This document shows positions 8,601 through 9,608 of a stretch of 9,608 bases of DNA, piece after piece. The position numbers were made by a program, and so were the translations under genes. The stretch spans positions 1-9,608 of the forward strand of contig CAMLHQ010000107.1 of the NCBI GenBank assembly GCA_946479785.1, read 5' to 3'. The notes under the pieces are model-generated. The model was not told where the DNA came from and did no database searches. It worked only from the letters and a program-made list of their open reading frames with translations. Each line of letters begins with the position of its first letter. Positions within the stretch are counted from its first letter, which is position 1. This stretch comes from an uncultured Nitrospira sp. GTDB taxonomy: Bacteria > Nitrospirota > Nitrospiria > Nitrospirales > Nitrospiraceae.

Positions 8601-9608
8601 CCAGGTGCCGGCGGCGCCGGGCACGTTGGCCTGGCCACCCAATCGTCCTTCGACGCCGACTTCCCGGGCGACGTTCGTCACCTGGTCGGCGAAGGTCGCG
8701 AGCGTGTCCGTCATGTTGTTGATCGTTTCGCCCAGCGCCGCGACTTCACCTTTGGCTTCGACGGTCAGTTTCTGCCGTAGATTTCCGTTGGCGACGGAGG
8801 TGACCACTTTCACGATGCCGCGCACTTGGTCCGTCAAATTCGTGGCCATGACGTTCACCGAGTCGGTCAAATCCTTCCAGGTGCCCGCCACGCCTTGGAC
8901 GACCGCCTGTCCGCCCAGCTTGCCTTCGGTCCCGACTTCGCGCGCGACGCGCGTCACTTCCGCCGCGAAGGCGTTGAGCTGGTCGACCATCGTATTGATC
9001 GTGTTCTTCAGTTCGAGGATCTCGCCTTTAACGTCCACCGTGATTTTGCGCGACAAGTCTCCGCGGGCAACGGCCGTTGTCACCTCGGCGATATTCCGCA
9101 CCTGCGATGTAAGATTGGATGCCATTTTGTTTACAGAGTCGGTCAGATCTTTCCAAAGACCTTCCACACCCGGCACGTCGGCCTGACCGCCAAGAATACC
9201 TTCCGTACCAACTTCACGGGCAACACGGGTAACCTCTGAACCAAATGAGTTCAACTGGTCCACCATCGTGTTGATGGTATTTTTTAGTTCGAGAATTTCA
9301 CCTTTTACATCCACGGTGATTTTTCTCGACAGGTCTCCTTTCGCAACAGCCGTCGTTACTTCCGCAATGTTACGCACCTGGTCGGTAAGATTCGATGCCA
9401 TTTGATTTACTGAATCCGTCAGGTCCTTCCATGTACCACCCACGCCCTGCACCTTTGCCTGGCCGCCGAGTTTTCCTTCCGTACCTACTTCCAGCGCCAC
9501 ACGGGTAACCTCCGATGCAAATGAGTTCAGCTGATCCACCATCGTATTGATGGTGTTCTTCAGCTCGAGGATCTCTCCTTCTACGTTTACTGTGATTTTC
9601 TTAGAAAG
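5670..9608 (-). CDS. Poly-HAMP hybrid histidine kinase (HAMP repeats-GAF-HisKA-HATPase-RECx3), N-terminus beyond window
   Basis: The frame is open from the right edge to a TGA at 5670-5672: 1312 codons visible, true start not in view. Residues below count from the Met at 9542, which is an internal codon. Four complete 92-aa HAMP units (1-368), plus the last 22 aa of another at the edge, share WKDLT, NLT.QVR and GGQA motifs. This series is characteristic of group III (Nik1/Os-1-type) hybrid kinases known from fungi and of their bacterial relatives. A GAF domain follows (~390-540), then a long Gln/Glu/Lys-rich coiled coil (~545-612). HisKA has SHELRTPLN with His625. HATPase has NLLSNAFKF (Asn745), ADTGIGI, and YGGTGLGL. 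Three receivers follow: ~901-1018 (Asp952), ~1024-1145 (Asp1074) and ~1171-1290 (Asp1221, LTAKAM, VAKPV). The receivers are not equal: the second has KD in place of the usual KP, and the first has Ser in the switch position. No Hpt domain is visible. Poly-HAMP stacks are thought to transmit conformational signals; the stimulus here is unknown. Confidence 0.95.
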   Translation of the reverse strand, partial: LSKKITVNVEGEILELKNTINTMVDQLNSFASEVTRVALEVGTEGKLGGQAKVQGVGGTWKDLTDSVNQMASNLTDQVRNIAEVTTAVAKGDLSRKITVDVKGEILELKNTINTMVDQLNSFGSEVTRVAREVGTEGILGGQADVPGVEGLWKDLTDSVNKMASNLTSQVRNIAEVTTAVARGDLSRKITVDVKGEILELKNTINTMVDQLNAFAAEVTRVAREVGTEGKLGGQAVVQGVAGTWKDLTDSVNVMATNLTDQVRGIVKVVTSVANGNLRQKLTVEAKGEVAALGETINNMTDTLATFADQVTNVAREVGVEGRLGGQANVPGAAGTWKDLTGNVNLLAANLTTQVRAIAEVATAVTKGDLTRSIQVETRGEVAELKDNINTMIDNLRVTTERNQEQDWLKTNVAKFTRMLQGQRDLFTVGQMLLSELAPLVEAQEGTMYQMDIVEGQKPSLRLLAAYASHRAPPERIGVGEGLIGQCALEKQRILLTEVPASYTVIHSSLGESLPANIVVLPVLFEGQTKAVIEMASLHTFTVTHLTFLEQLTQSIGVVLNTIEATMRTENLLQQSQQLTTELQSQQKELTQTNEELERKAKQLAERNTEVERKNKEVEQARRALEEKAAELALTSKYKSEFLANMSHELRTPLNSILILGQQLGDNTSGNLSQKQVEFARNIHSAGSDLLNLINDILDLSKIESGTVTVEAEEMTFLALRESVERNFKHIAESKNLPFHLEFDGGLPRAFTTDPKRLQQILKNLLSNAFKFTSHGHVAMNVRLATEGWTSEHPVLSRAHTVMALAIADTGIGIAPEKQKLIFEAFQQADAGTSRKYGGTGLGLAISRELATLLGGEIRLSSEPRQGSTFTLYLPLVYTGPSSAEIRSAGIALPTAGQAPSLTILPVVGEEKIADDRETVQEGDLVLLIVEDDPHYARVLLGLARDKGFKGIVASRGKQALDLALEYLPAAITLDIFLPDMLGWTVLNNLKLNPKTRHIPVQIISLEEEQQHGLAHGAFSYMVKPVTTEGLESCFDRIRNFITPHLKRLLVVEDNEIESRSITELLLHDDIEIDNVGTGGAALEALRSQAYDCCVLDLRLPDMSGFELLDQVKADPALGNVPIVVFTGKDLSPEEERRLKAVAKSIVLKDVRSPERLFDETALFLHRVVADLPEPKQQLLERLHQSNEALHGHKVLVVDDDARNIFALTTVLENQEMDVISATNGRHAIELIEHTPDLSVVLMDIMMPEMDGYATIREIRKQPAFRSLPILALTAKAMKGDREKCLEAGASDYVAKPVNTEQLLSMLRVWLYR
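8439..9608 (-). repeat. Tandem array of 276-bp HAMP-coding units (four complete, one partial)
   Basis: In-frame tandem repeat inside the poly-HAMP kinase. Complete units run 9542-9267, 9266-8991, 8990-8715 and 8714-8439. Each is exactly 92 codons and starts MVDQLN, or MTDTLA in the last. A partial copy of 22 codons (9608-9543) aligns with the end of a unit, so the array continues past the right edge. The first two complete units are nearly identical in their second halves at protein level, and the fourth is the most divergent. The array is coding and not mobile; its exact period suggests growth by unequal recombination. Confidence 0.92.

Noticed and set aside
8554..9186. Plus-strand open frame of 210 codons
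   Set aside because: It is the antisense shadow of the HAMP repeats; its apparent internal repetition follows from the repeated coding sequence on the minus strand.
9540..9542. ATG at 9542 as the true start of the poly-HAMP kinase
   Set aside because: The frame stays open to the edge and the 22 upstream codons match the end of another HAMP unit, so this Met is internal.

Overview
The window is almost entirely coding, and every gene is on the minus strand. It holds four sensor histidine kinase genes, all of them signal transduction. In transcription order (right to left) they are: (1) a very large soluble-looking hybrid kinase made of tandem HAMP repeats, GAF, coiled coil, HisKA, HATPase and three receivers, whose N-terminus lies beyond the right edge; (2) a compact receiver-HisKA_2 kinase; (3) a receiver-PAS-PAS-HisKA_3-HATPase-receiver kinase; and (4) a membrane-anchored DUF4118-PAS-PAS-PAS-HisKA kinase whose C-terminus is cut by the left edge. 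Genes 2-3 overlap by 14 nt and genes 3-4 by 1 nt (TGATG), so genes 2-4 very probably form one transcript. Gene 1 is separated from gene 2 by a 93-bp AT-rich gap that carries a 13-bp-arm inverted repeat.

The four proteins use three different phospho-acceptor helix classes: HisKA in genes 1 and 4, HisKA_2 in gene 2 and HisKA_3 in gene 3. They carry six receiver domains between them. No DNA-binding, diguanylate cyclase or other effector domain is visible in the window. The likely picture is a multi-kinase phosphotransfer hub that integrates several inputs (osmotic or mechanical through poly-HAMP, ligand through GAF/PAS, membrane through DUF4118) and sends output to a partner encoded elsewhere. 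This picture is inference from domain content and gene order.

The DNA is GC-rich with GC-ending codons, except for the last ~500 bases (HAMP repeats, right edge), which are clearly AT-richer. The organism is probably an environmental bacterium with a large two-component repertoire. The density of hybrid kinases and the AT-rich short-period intergenic repeat remind me of Nitrospira-like genomes, but that is an impression and not a demonstrated assignment. Other non-gene structure is limited to the HAMP-coding tandem array (276-bp period) and a 7-bp tandem repeat inside the interdomain linker of gene 3. I found no RNA genes, CRISPR arrays, insertion sequences or convincing promoters. No stretch over 300 bases lacks a gene.
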